Positions 7,458 through 15,691 of a stretch of DNA of 19,004 bases are shown here, piece by piece; position 1 is the stretch's first letter, and each line of letters starts with the position of its first letter. Both the position numbers and the translations under genes were made by a program. The DNA comes from an uncultured Actinomycetes bacterium. GTDB lineage: Bacteria > Actinomycetota > Actinomycetes > S36-B12 > UBA5976. The notes beneath the pieces were generated by a model, which saw nothing but the letters and a program-made list of their open reading frames with translations, had not been told where the DNA came from and did not search any database. The DNA lies in assembly GCA_903925705.1 (NCBI GenBank), contig CAIYGJ010000160.1:1-19004 (forward strand). The letters run 5' to 3'.

Positions 7458-8996
7458 ATGGCTATCGAGCAGAAACCTGATCAGAAGTCACAAAGAACAG
7501 TCAGCGCTTTGCTCATCCTCGCAGCCGTTGTTGCGATTCTGCCAATCATTTTTACAGCCCCCCTGATGGATGTTCGTTTTTGGTTTACCGAATATGTCTC
7601 AGGCATGGAGTATTCGCCTATAAACCTTTACGAACTTTGGCAGCGGCGCTTACTACCAGGACGATTCGTTCCTATTTCTGACATGTATACGCTGGTTTAC
7701 GCATTTGTAGGCCACAAATTTTTACAATTCACTCAAGTCTCGCTCAACTACTTCGATGCCCTTACGAAAATTGCATTGTTGGTCTTGTGGTTTCTGGCAA
7801 TTCGCACACTTTTCCGAGAGATCGGAAAGGGATTTGTTCAGAATCTAAATACCCGCCTCTGGGATCTATATCCGGCCATCCTATTTATCGTCTGGGGTCT
7901 GGGAATAAACATATTCTGGGCGATGAATGGCGCAGTTGCCTACCCAGTTTTGATTTACACCGCATTCATTGTTTCGATTTGGTTCGCAATTGCAACATTA
8001 AGGAACATTAGAGTTCTCGCGGCAACAGGGCAAACGATTAATCGGATGACAGTCGTTTTGCTTGTGTTGAGTTCGATTTGGGCAAACTTTTATTATGAAA
8101 TTTCCTATACCGCTACGGCTGGAATAGTAGCTGCGATTTTGGTCGCGCCAATCGCAAATCTAACCAAATCTCAACGCGTGAAATTGTCGTCTATGTTCGT
8201 TGGATCATTCGCGCTTGTTTGGGTGCCTATGCGCATAATCTTAAAAAATCAATGCGAGGCAAATCTTGAATTGTGTTACGACGGTTCTCAGCTAAATCTT
8301 GGTGGCATGTTTGGCACAATGATCCAAAATCTTGTTAACCCATTGCCATTTGCAGATTATGATGCAATAAAAGACCTTCATCATGGACGAATCCCTTTTG
8401 TTTTTTCTGGCATAGTTCTACTCGTTGCAATACTTATCTCCATTTTGATGTTTGCTGGCTTGCGAAATGCTGTTGCTGATAAAGATTCGAATGAAAGCGT
8501 TGATCTCAACTCGTTTGTATCCGCACAGTGGAGATTCATGTTGATTCTCTTGACTATGGGTGCAAGCAGCGCAGTGATTTTGTCAGTTTCAATTCGCGCT
8601 CAAGATCTCGTGGACTGGGGGCTTTCCTACCGTCACACTCCAATGCTTTGGTTGGGTTATGCTGCGCTAATTTTGCTTGGTGTGACTTGGCTTGCCAAAA
8701 AAACAAAGCCCGTAACTGGAGCAATTGCGCTTATTGCGATTGTGCTACTGCTAACAACCGGCCAATGGGGTCGATCCTGGTCTGCGGTTAGGGACTATAA
8801 CGAAAATTTTGAACCGGTATCTCGGCTCTATCACGAACTTTACAACGCAGACTTAGATGACTCTGGACTTGCAAATGCCCGTCGTTGCCTAATTATCGAA
8901 GAATTGTCGGCTACTGCAAAAAATCAGTCTCGTTACATTAAGCCAGCGAATAAGTTCATGAACACTTTTCACGAACGAGATTTTTGCAAATCTTAG
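7458..8996 (+). CDS. Polytopic membrane protein, possible GT-C-type glycosyltransferase
   Basis: A 512-aa protein with roughly a dozen hydrophobic segments, the first at about 16-36, others around 102-118, 138-180, 198-232, 244-262, 314-334, 358-378 and 396-434, then a soluble C-terminal tail of about 75 residues. After TM1 a loop contains D38, E45 and a GRF motif (68-70). Acidic residues in the first extracytoplasmic loop followed by G-R-[FW] are common in GT-C enzymes that use polyprenyl-phosphate sugars, including GtrII-like proteins, but the match is too weak for a family name. Cysteine pairs C266/C273 and C477/C510 could form disulfides if those parts face outward. The ATG at 7458 has no clear ribosome binding site. 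The gene stands alone, diverging from rfbG and converging with the acyltransferase gene after 4 bases. It may be the transferase that uses the lipid-linked sugar flipped by the GtrA-like protein. Function otherwise unrecognised. Confidence 0.75.
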   Translation: MAIEQKPDQKSQRTVSALLILAAVVAILPIIFTAPLMDVRFWFTEYVSGMEYSPINLYELWQRRLLPGRFVPISDMYTLVYAFVGHKFLQFTQVSLNYFDALTKIALLVLWFLAIRTLFREIGKGFVQNLNTRLWDLYPAILFIVWGLGINIFWAMNGAVAYPVLIYTAFIVSIWFAIATLRNIRVLAATGQTINRMTVVLLVLSSIWANFYYEISYTATAGIVAAILVAPIANLTKSQRVKLSSMFVGSFALVWVPMRIILKNQCEANLELCYDGSQLNLGGMFGTMIQNLVNPLPFADYDAIKDLHHGRIPFVFSGIVLLVAILISILMFAGLRNAVADKDSNESVDLNSFVSAQWRFMLILLTMGASSAVILSVSIRAQDLVDWGLSYRHTPMLWLGYAALILLGVTWLAKKTKPVTGAIALIAIVLLLTTGQWGRSWSAVRDYNENFEPVSRLYHELYNADLDDSGLANARRCLIIEELSATAKNQSRYIKPANKFMNTFHERDFCKS

Positions 8997-9000
8997 TTTT

Positions 9001-11112
9001 CTATTTTGCTAGCTCGAATGAGATTAATTCCTTAAACATCGGCGTAAGCAATCGAGCGTAAGAATCCGTTATGTGATGAGTGTCGCGCCAAACAATTTGA
9101 CCCCCGCGAACTGTTTCACAAAACTGATTTCCACAAAGTGCCAAAGTTAAATCAACTGGTAACACACCAGGAATGTCTTTCACTGCTTCAGTAGTGAAAA
9201 GTGGTTCAATGACCGATTCCCCAACTGGATATCTGCAACCTTCGGGAAGGTAAGCAGATAGGCAATCAAGTGGTGAGGATTTAAATCTTGGGGTGTCTCT
9301 GGTCAGAATTACTTTTATGCCAGCGCGAGAAAACTCTGTAACTATTTTTTGAACTCCTAATACATATAGTTCCTGGGCGCGCTTGGCAGTTGCCCTAGAT
9401 CCTGTAACTGGATCGAGGATTTTTAGATTTGTGGCACTAGACATAATCACTAGATCTGGCTTTAAGAACAGGACTTCCTTCACGGCCGCATCGCGCCAAC
9501 TATTGCAGTTGGTGTATTCGGTTTCGCCTGTCATTAATATGACGTCAGACATGGCACAACCGGTGCGAGTTCTAGAAGTCAATTGCGCACCGATCTGTTC
9601 TGCTGCGTCTCTGACTGGGCTGAAGAATTGGTTAGCTCGGGAATCACCTAATAGATAAATGTGTATTGTGCTATCGGTTGGCCCAAAACTGCAATTTTCC
9701 GGCAATTTAGAAATGTCATCGCCAGCGTGACATCCGTTGTAATAGGTGTCTGGAAAATCTTTTTGGGCAGAAAGTATCTGCTGAGGTTGCAATGGGTTGT
9801 AATCAGCTACGGATTGTTTTGGCGCAAATTCCTTAATTATTTTCGCAACGGCTTCAGCATTTGTTACGTTCGAAATTTCAGGAGCTTGCAGACTTGTTGC
9901 CGGTCCCCCCGTTTGCTGGCGCAACTGTTGAGTTGAAACAGCGGCGGCGATAACGCTCACGGCCAATGAAAGTGACAATCCAAACGCAAGTGACTTCATG
10001 CCACTTGATTTAATGAAAGCTGCATGACGGAAAGGGTTTTCTACCCACTTGTATGTTGCTGCCGCAAGCGCAAAGGAAAGCAGTATTAGAGGTATGCCCC
10101 ATACACTGGGCAACTCTTCTGGGCCATGAAAAGGTTTTTGCACAAATCTGGCACCGAAATACAGCACCGGCCAGTGCCATAGGTAAGTGGAGTAGGAAAG
10201 ATCTCCGAGACGTTGCACAATTCTTAAGGAATAAACCCGACTCAGGATTGGATCATTGAAATCTGAGGCTGAACCAAGCGAAAGCACGAGGGCTGCTGCG
10301 CCAACAGGTACCAACGTAATGGCACTTGGATAGTTAGCGATTGGGTCAATTGCGATAGCGCTGTAAAGCAGCAGACCCCAACCTACCCAAATCAAAACTC
10401 GACGAATTGCGATCTGTTTAAAGTGTCGATTAGCCCCAAAGGTTGCTGCTATTCCACCTAGGGCAAATTCCCAGGCCCTGCTCTGCGGGCCATAAAACGC
10501 CCAAAGGCTACCAGTATTCATGTAGTGCATCATTAATGCGAACGAAACCAATGAGACTAAAACCAAAATCGCAGTCACTGTTGCGACCACTTGCTTCTTA
10601 ATTAGCAAGAAAACAAGTACTAGTAATACGGGGAAGAATATGTAGAACTGCTCTTCAACTCCAAGTGACCAAAAATGAACGACTGGCCCCACGCTTTGGG
10701 TGGCCCAATAGTCCATCCCAGTTAGCGCAAAATCTAGGTTTGCAAAATAAAACGCAGCTGATCTAACATCATCCAGGGCACGTTGACCAGCTAATCCTGG
10801 CATGGTCACCGAAATAAGAAACGTGGTAACTAGTAACACCAAAGTTGACGCAGGAATCAATCTGCGGGCTCTGCGACCTATGAAGGTAACAAGCGCAATC
10901 CGGCCTGTAGTTAAACGTTCCCGAACTAAAAGTCCGATGATCAAGTATCCAGAAATCACAAAGAAGATGTCAACGCCGACAAAACCGGAGCCAAATATTG
11001 GTAGGCCTGCGTGATACGCAACCACCGAACCAACTGCGAGAGCTCGCAGCGCCTGGATATCCTTGCGTACGACGCTAGATTCCGACTTCTGTTGAGATTG
11101 CAAAATTGTCAC
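9001..11112 (-). CDS. Acyltransferase-3/SGNH fusion, OafA-like O-acetylase
   Basis: 703 aa in two parts. Residues 1-395 form the polytopic acyltransferase-3 membrane domain: RALAV and the catalytic-type H34 (AYHAG), GFVGVDIFFVISGYLI at 43-58, FWSLGVEEQFY at 147-157, LWHWP at 311-315 and the WVENPFR end near 356-362. After a linker rich in Q and A, residues about 480-703 form an SGNH hydrolase-like domain with LLGDSR (nucleophile S491), SSATN around 558-562 and the DTHH pair D677/H680. These proteins move acetyl groups across the membrane and O-acetylate extracytoplasmic glycans; here the target is probably the polysaccharide of this locus. The start is GTG at 11112, overlapping the stop of the upstream dehydrogenase by one base (TAGTG), so the two genes are probably coupled. 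Length and domain order are usual for the family. Confidence 0.92.
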   Translation of the reverse strand: MTILQSQQKSESSVVRKDIQALRALAVGSVVAYHAGLPIFGSGFVGVDIFFVISGYLIIGLLVRERLTTGRIALVTFIGRRARRLIPASTLVLLVTTFLISVTMPGLAGQRALDDVRSAAFYFANLDFALTGMDYWATQSVGPVVHFWSLGVEEQFYIFFPVLLVLVFLLIKKQVVATVTAILVLVSLVSFALMMHYMNTGSLWAFYGPQSRAWEFALGGIAATFGANRHFKQIAIRRVLIWVGWGLLLYSAIAIDPIANYPSAITLVPVGAAALVLSLGSASDFNDPILSRVYSLRIVQRLGDLSYSTYLWHWPVLYFGARFVQKPFHGPEELPSVWGIPLILLSFALAAATYKWVENPFRHAAFIKSSGMKSLAFGLSLSLAVSVIAAAVSTQQLRQQTGGPATSLQAPEISNVTNAEAVAKIIKEFAPKQSVADYNPLQPQQILSAQKDFPDTYYNGCHAGDDISKLPENCSFGPTDSTIHIYLLGDSRANQFFSPVRDAAEQIGAQLTSRTRTGCAMSDVILMTGETEYTNCNSWRDAAVKEVLFLKPDLVIMSSATNLKILDPVTGSRATAKRAQELYVLGVQKIVTEFSRAGIKVILTRDTPRFKSSPLDCLSAYLPEGCRYPVGESVIEPLFTTEAVKDIPGVLPVDLTLALCGNQFCETVRGGQIVWRDTHHITDSYARLLTPMFKELISFELAK

Positions 11113-12395
11113 TACAGACGAGAAATGTTTGAACCAGACATGATTCCTCGAGTATCAAGGATCGTCTTTCCTGAACTAGCAATCTGGTCAAGATCAAACT
11201 CTTTGTGATTCTGAAGTAAAACAACAATGTCAGAATTAGAAACTGCCTTAGCCAGATCAACTTGTTGGTCAAGCATTCGGTCTCCAGGATGTTCACCATG
11301 CTCGGAATCTACGTTCCATTGCTTTACATACGGATCAACATAAGAAACTAGTGCTCCGAGGGTTAGTAATTCTTGAGCCAGTGGTCGCACTGGTGATTCA
11401 CGCTGGTCGGCAATATTTGGCTTATAGGTAACGCCAAGTAACAAAACTTTTGAACCCTTAATTGCTTTTCCTTGCTCATTTAATAAGTCTTGAATTCTGC
11501 GGCGCACGTAGTTTGGCATTCCAGAATTGATTTCCTGCGCAAGCTCTACGAATCTAAATGGTCGACCAAGTACGGACTTGACGTGATGTGAAAGATAATT
11601 TGGGTCAATTGGAATGCAGTGACCACCAACACCTGGGCCTGGGTAAAACGCTTGGTAACCAAATGGCTTACTTGAGGCTGCTGCAATTGAATCCCACAAA
11701 TCGATACCAAGTAAGTTGCAGAACTCAACGAGTTCATTCATGAGCGCAATGTTCACATGTCGATAAGTGTTTTCGAGAAGCTTTGCCATCTCGGCTTCGC
11801 GAGTTCCGCTGGTTGGAACAACAGTGTCGACAAACTTTTCATAAAATGCAACACCGCGAGCAGTGGCTTGCGCTGTATCGCCACCAACAACTTTTGGTGT
11901 GTTCTTCATTCCATACACAGGATTGCCTGGATCAATTCGTTCTGGACTGAAAACCAAATCAAAATCTTTACCAGCAATTAATCCAGATTCTTCCAAAATT
12001 GGCTTAACAACCTCATCAGTTGTTCCTGGATATGTAGTCGATTCCAAAATCACCATCATGCCGGGATGAAGATGTTTGGCGATGGTCTTAGTTGCGCCAA
12101 TTACTGCGCCCAGATCTGGTCCACCCTCATCAGTTAATGGAGTTGGCACACAAACCACAACAATGTCTGATTCTGCGATGCAGCTGGAATCAGATGTGGC
12201 AGAAAAGTTCTGGGACAACATGGTTTGAATGTCGTCGTTTGATAGATCATCAATGTGTGACAAGCCATTGTTAAGTCCGCTTATGATCTCTTGATTTAAA
12301 TCAAGTCCGGTGACCATTAAATCCGAGGTGCAAGCTGCTTGCGCTAGTGGCAAACCGACATATCCAAGGCCAACAACAACTAAAGATTCGCTCAT
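11112..12395 (-). CDS. Nucleotide-sugar 6-dehydrogenase, UDP-N-acetylhexosamine type (WbpA/WecC-like)
   Basis: A 427-aa enzyme of the UDP-glucose/GDP-mannose dehydrogenase family, which oxidises C6 of a nucleotide sugar to a carboxylate with two NAD. The N-terminal NAD motif is GLGYVGLP (9-16). VPTPLTDEGGPDL at 83-95, LESTTYPGT at 117-125, FSPERIDPGN at 149-158 and the catalytic C260 in PGVGGHCIPIDPNYL follow in the usual order, and SPVRPLA marks the C-terminal domain. GGHCIPIDP is closer to the WbpA (UDP-GlcNAc 6-dehydrogenase) group than to WecC, but with a UDP-GlcNAc 2-epimerase divergently coded next door UDP-ManNAc is an equally reasonable substrate. The ATG at 12395 has a TAGACT box 7 bases upstream and no Shine-Dalgarno sequence, suggesting a leaderless transcript that also covers the acyltransferase gene. 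Cytoplasmic; precursor supply for a uronic-acid-containing glycan. Confidence 0.9.
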   Translation of the reverse strand: MSESLVVVGLGYVGLPLAQAACTSDLMVTGLDLNQEIISGLNNGLSHIDDLSNDDIQTMLSQNFSATSDSSCIAESDIVVVCVPTPLTDEGGPDLGAVIGATKTIAKHLHPGMMVILESTTYPGTTDEVVKPILEESGLIAGKDFDLVFSPERIDPGNPVYGMKNTPKVVGGDTAQATARGVAFYEKFVDTVVPTSGTREAEMAKLLENTYRHVNIALMNELVEFCNLLGIDLWDSIAAASSKPFGYQAFYPGPGVGGHCIPIDPNYLSHHVKSVLGRPFRFVELAQEINSGMPNYVRRRIQDLLNEQGKAIKGSKVLLLGVTYKPNIADQRESPVRPLAQELLTLGALVSYVDPYVKQWNVDSEHGEHPGDRMLDQQVDLAKAVSNSDIVVLLQNHKEFDLDQIASSGKTILDTRGIMSGSNISRL

Positions 12396-12463
12396 GCTAA
12401 CGAGTCTACCGCTGACGCGGATGTAGACTTAGTAAGTCCCACACCGATGCGCAAGGAACATTC
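12396..12463. promoter_or_regulatory. Divergent promoter region with inverted repeat
   Basis: This 68-base gap separates two divergent sugar genes. AGTCTAC at 12403-12409 and GTAGACT at 12423-12429 form a perfect 7-base inverted repeat with a 13-base spacer. Each arm contains a TAGACT -10-like box pointing outward. On the minus strand the box ends 7 bases from the ATG at 12395 (leaderless arrangement). On the plus strand it predicts a start near 12436 and a short leader carrying AAGGAA (12453-12458) before the ATG at 12464. Clear -35 boxes are missing. The repeat could also be an operator. Confidence 0.45.
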
Positions 12464-13558
12464 ATGTCTGTGAACTTCGTTACACATGTGACTGGTGCTA
12501 GACCAAACTTTCCAAAAGCCGGACCTGTTATTCGGGCTTTGTCAGCCCTCGGAATCCAACAGAGATTAATTCATACCGGACAGCATTACGACGACAAAAT
12601 GTCTGAGATTTTCTTCCGCGAACTTGAGTTGCCCATGCCTGATCAAAATCTTGGGGTTGGTTCAGGAAAACATGGCGAACAAACAGCCAGGGCTATGATT
12701 CTGCTCGAAGAGGAATTTCTAGCAAATCCGCCTTCACTAGTGATTGTTTACGGTGACATCAATTCAACTGTGGCGGCTTCGCTGGTTGCAGCCAAGCTCC
12801 AAATACCTGTGGCTCACGTTGAAGCCGGACTGCGCAGCTTTGATCGAGCAATGCCCGAAGAAGTTAATCGATTAGTAACGGATCAACTTTCTGATCTCTT
12901 ATTTGCAACGAGTCCTGATGCAATCGCTCACCTCGCTAATGAAGGTGTGGATGCGGACAAGATTCACTTTGTTGGCAATCCAATGATTGACACACTTCTA
13001 GCAAACTTGGATAAGGCAACTTTGGATTTACGAAGCTTTGACTTTGCAGTTCCTGAAAAATTTGCAATCGTAACTCTGCATCGTCCGAGTAATGTTGACG
13101 ACGAATCACTATCTCGTGAGATTGTTGATGCACTTAATGAAATAGCGGAGTTGATTCCACTGGTTGTTCCTCTTCATCCTCGCGGACGCGCCCAACTCGA
13201 AGCTTTAGGTTTTGGGAAATCAGAGAATGTTCACTTGGTGGATCCACTTGGATACCTAGACTTCGTAACTTTAATGCGTAATGCAACCGCGGTCATCACA
13301 GACTCTGGTGGCGTACAAGAAGAAACCACAATTTTGAATGTGCCATGTTTGACGTTGCGCAAAAATACCGAGCGGCCGATAACGATTTCTCATGGCACGA
13401 ATCGGTTAGTCGAGCCAAGTGATTTAGTTGCAGAAGTGAACAAAGTATTGTTCGGCAAAGCAAGTGATCCGATTTATCCACCGCTTTGGGATGGGCATGC
13501 AGGCCATCGAATTGCAAAAGTAATTGCAGAATTTTTGCCATCCCTCATCGAAGATTAA
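12464..13558 (+). CDS. wecB: UDP-N-acetylglucosamine 2-epimerase (non-hydrolysing)
   Basis: A 364-aa enzyme that interconverts UDP-GlcNAc and UDP-ManNAc in the cytoplasm. Family stretches are nearly all present: GARPNFPKAGPV (11-22), HTGQHYD (37-43), GDINST with D98, HVEAGLRS with E120, MPEEVNR with E133, GNPMID (171-176), LHRPSN with H206, and DSGGVQEE (280-287) followed by RPITISHGTN. Length is normal. The ATG at 12464 has AAGGAA about 5 bases upstream. The gene is divergent from the UDP-sugar dehydrogenase, and together they could give UDP-ManNAc and then UDP-ManNAcA. A WbpI-type role on a modified UDP-GlcNAc uronate is the main alternative. It is followed after 36 bases by the GT4 gene. 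Assignment of the family is strong. Confidence 0.93.
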   Translation: MSVNFVTHVTGARPNFPKAGPVIRALSALGIQQRLIHTGQHYDDKMSEIFFRELELPMPDQNLGVGSGKHGEQTARAMILLEEEFLANPPSLVIVYGDINSTVAASLVAAKLQIPVAHVEAGLRSFDRAMPEEVNRLVTDQLSDLLFATSPDAIAHLANEGVDADKIHFVGNPMIDTLLANLDKATLDLRSFDFAVPEKFAIVTLHRPSNVDDESLSREIVDALNEIAELIPLVVPLHPRGRAQLEALGFGKSENVHLVDPLGYLDFVTLMRNATAVITDSGGVQEETTILNVPCLTLRKNTERPITISHGTNRLVEPSDLVAEVNKVLFGKASDPIYPPLWDGHAGHRIAKVIAEFLPSLIED

Positions 13559-13594
13559 GTAATTCTTTAATTTCGTCCTACCAGGAGTCCAAAG

Positions 13595-15652
13595 ATGCCT
13601 TTCAGTTTCGGTGCCCAAGTACCAGCTCGCTTAAATGAGCTAATGATTAGAATCATTGAGTATGGGGCTTCCTCTGGTATTGCTCAAGCAAAGATATTTC
13701 CCAAGCCGCTAAAAGCATTTGCGGTTCGCGTTTATGAGCGCCGAACTGGAAAACGCCCGGCTGGAATTCAAACTTGGTCCAAAAGTACTTTTATGCTTTT
13801 TTGGCTGGGAGATTACGCACAACTACCTATCGCACTTGAGAAAAAACTTGCTTCAGAATCAAAAATCCGGTCGGCAGAGTTTGATTTCATTATTAGGTTG
13901 ACTTGGCATGCCGTTAAAAACGTTGGGCTGTCAGTTACTGATGCCATGCAAAATGGATTTGAATACCACCTTGCGCAACGTGCCGGCTCGCACAAGGCCG
14001 TGTCGATAGGAGCCCAGGCGCAGTGGCTTAGTGCCCGGTCAATGTCAGGAGGTGCACCAATAGCTTGGGAGCCCAGTAGTGAAGTGATAGCGATTGCAAG
14101 TCATTCAAATGATTCAGACTTTAATATTTCCGATGACCTTTTAACCTCAATTGCTGCGATCCGATTCGGACTTCCTGAAGTCTGGTTGAAGGGCCATGAA
14201 ACAGAGCCAAGACCAGAATTGCAAAGTGAGTTATCGCTCTGGATTCACTGGCTAAAAATCTCACAGGACATCTACGCATTTCGCCATGCAAATAGCAATA
14301 TGCTTTCCCGCAGTTTGTTTTCTGGATCAATCAAAATTACCGAAGGCAACCCAACAAACTCTCAGGTACCCGTAACTAGAAGTGGCCTAACACTGAATGC
14401 AACGCCAAACTTAAATTCATATATTCCAGTCAAAAATAAGGCGCTTTACTTCTTGCACAATTCTTTGCCATGGGATTCCCAGGGTTATGCAACGCGGTCA
14501 CATGCAATTATTAAATCCTTAAATTCAAATGGTTGGAATGCTGAAGGAATTACCAGACTTGGGTATCCATATGACCGTCATGATGTGACTAATTCCCAAA
14601 ACATTTCGGCTAAGGAAGTAATCGACACAGTCACTTACAACCGCTTGGGTCGTAAAGTTGGACAGATTTCCGGCACTTACAACTACATAAGTAGGTACTG
14701 CGAACGAAGCGTGTCTTTCATTCAATCGATTAAGCCCGAGATTATTCATGCGGCTTCAAATTATTGGAATGGTCTTGCTGCTACGCATCTAGCGGCAGAG
14801 GTCGGCGTCCCTAGTGTTTACGAAGTTCGCGGATTATGGGAAGTAACTCGTCGCTCTGCCACGCCAGGATACGAATTCACCATGTCGTATCGGTTTTACG
14901 TAAAGCTCGAAACTCAAGCTGCGTTGCAGGCTAGTCATGTTTTTGCGCTAACTGGTGCGTTGCGGGATGAACTAGTGCAACGTGGAGTACCAGCAAGCAA
15001 GATCACTTTGCTTCCAAATGCAGTAGATGAAACTCGATTTTTCCCAATCCCTCGAAATCTCGAACTTGAAAAGAAATTTGGTTACGAAGGTAAGACTGTA
15101 ATCGGATACGTTGGTTCACTTCTTGCCTATGAAGGTCTCGACTTGTTGCTACGTGCAGCAGCACAATTAGCAACAGTGCGCGATGACTTTAGAGTTTTGA
15201 TTGTGGGCTCAGGTGTCGAGCACGAAAACTTGATGGAACTGGCCAAGAAACTAGGACTTGGCGACATAGTTCATTTCACGGGAAGAGTGCCGCATTCTGA
15301 AGTCGAACAATACTATTCACTCGTAGACATCGCACCATTCCCGAGATTGCCGCTACCAGTTTGTGAAATGGTTTCCCCACTAAAACCATTTGAAGCAATG
15401 GCAATGGCAAAATCCTGCATTGTCAGCAGCTGCGCTGCGTTGACTGAAATTGTGCAGGACGGTATTACTGGTCGAGTATTTGAAAAGGGTTCTTACGAGA
15501 GCCTGGCAGCAGTCTTAACCGACATGTTAGATCATCCAGAACAGACTCAGCATTACGGAAAAGCTGGGCGAACTTGGGTGTTGGAAAATCGCACTTGGAG
15601 TAAAAACGCCAAAATTGTTCAAGAGGTTTACGAAAAACTACTTGCTAAGTAA
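13595..15652 (+). CDS. GT4 glycosyltransferase with a ~280-residue N-terminal extension
   Basis: 685 aa. Residues about 281-685 are a GT-B fold, family 4 glycosyltransferase: ALYFLHNSLPWDSQGYATRSH at the start of the acceptor half (given here as a short stretch of key residues H288, G297 and R301), YEVRGLWE at 409-416, LLPNAVDETRF (472-482), GYVGSLLAYEGLD (504-516), and the donor-binding KPFEAMAMAK with E600 and a second acidic residue E618 (LTEIV). Residues 1-280 do not look like any domain I recognise. They are basic at the start, contain tryptophan-rich patches (W61, W70, W104, W144, W158) and a run of alternating hydrophobic residues, and end in a Ser/Thr/Asn-rich linker near 250-275. There is no signal peptide and no convincing membrane helix. 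The ATG at 13595 has CAGGAG about 8 bases upstream. The enzyme probably extends the glycan on its lipid carrier before export by the adjacent ABC transporter. Family certain, linkage unknown. Confidence 0.87.
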   Translation: MPFSFGAQVPARLNELMIRIIEYGASSGIAQAKIFPKPLKAFAVRVYERRTGKRPAGIQTWSKSTFMLFWLGDYAQLPIALEKKLASESKIRSAEFDFIIRLTWHAVKNVGLSVTDAMQNGFEYHLAQRAGSHKAVSIGAQAQWLSARSMSGGAPIAWEPSSEVIAIASHSNDSDFNISDDLLTSIAAIRFGLPEVWLKGHETEPRPELQSELSLWIHWLKISQDIYAFRHANSNMLSRSLFSGSIKITEGNPTNSQVPVTRSGLTLNATPNLNSYIPVKNKALYFLHNSLPWDSQGYATRSHAIIKSLNSNGWNAEGITRLGYPYDRHDVTNSQNISAKEVIDTVTYNRLGRKVGQISGTYNYISRYCERSVSFIQSIKPEIIHAASNYWNGLAATHLAAEVGVPSVYEVRGLWEVTRRSATPGYEFTMSYRFYVKLETQAALQASHVFALTGALRDELVQRGVPASKITLLPNAVDETRFFPIPRNLELEKKFGYEGKTVIGYVGSLLAYEGLDLLLRAAAQLATVRDDFRVLIVGSGVEHENLMELAKKLGLGDIVHFTGRVPHSEVEQYYSLVDIAPFPRLPLPVCEMVSPLKPFEAMAMAKSCIVSSCAALTEIVQDGITGRVFEKGSYESLAAVLTDMLDHPEQTQHYGKAGRTWVLENRTWSKNAKIVQEVYEKLLAK

Positions 15653-15691
15653 TACCCAAGGTTCACATTTGCAAGATGATAAGGTTAAAAA

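Noticed and set aside
10802..11014. Plus-strand open frames inside the acyltransferase and dehydrogenase genes
   Set aside because: They are antisense to strongly conserved coding sequence, lack ribosome binding sites and show no family motifs.
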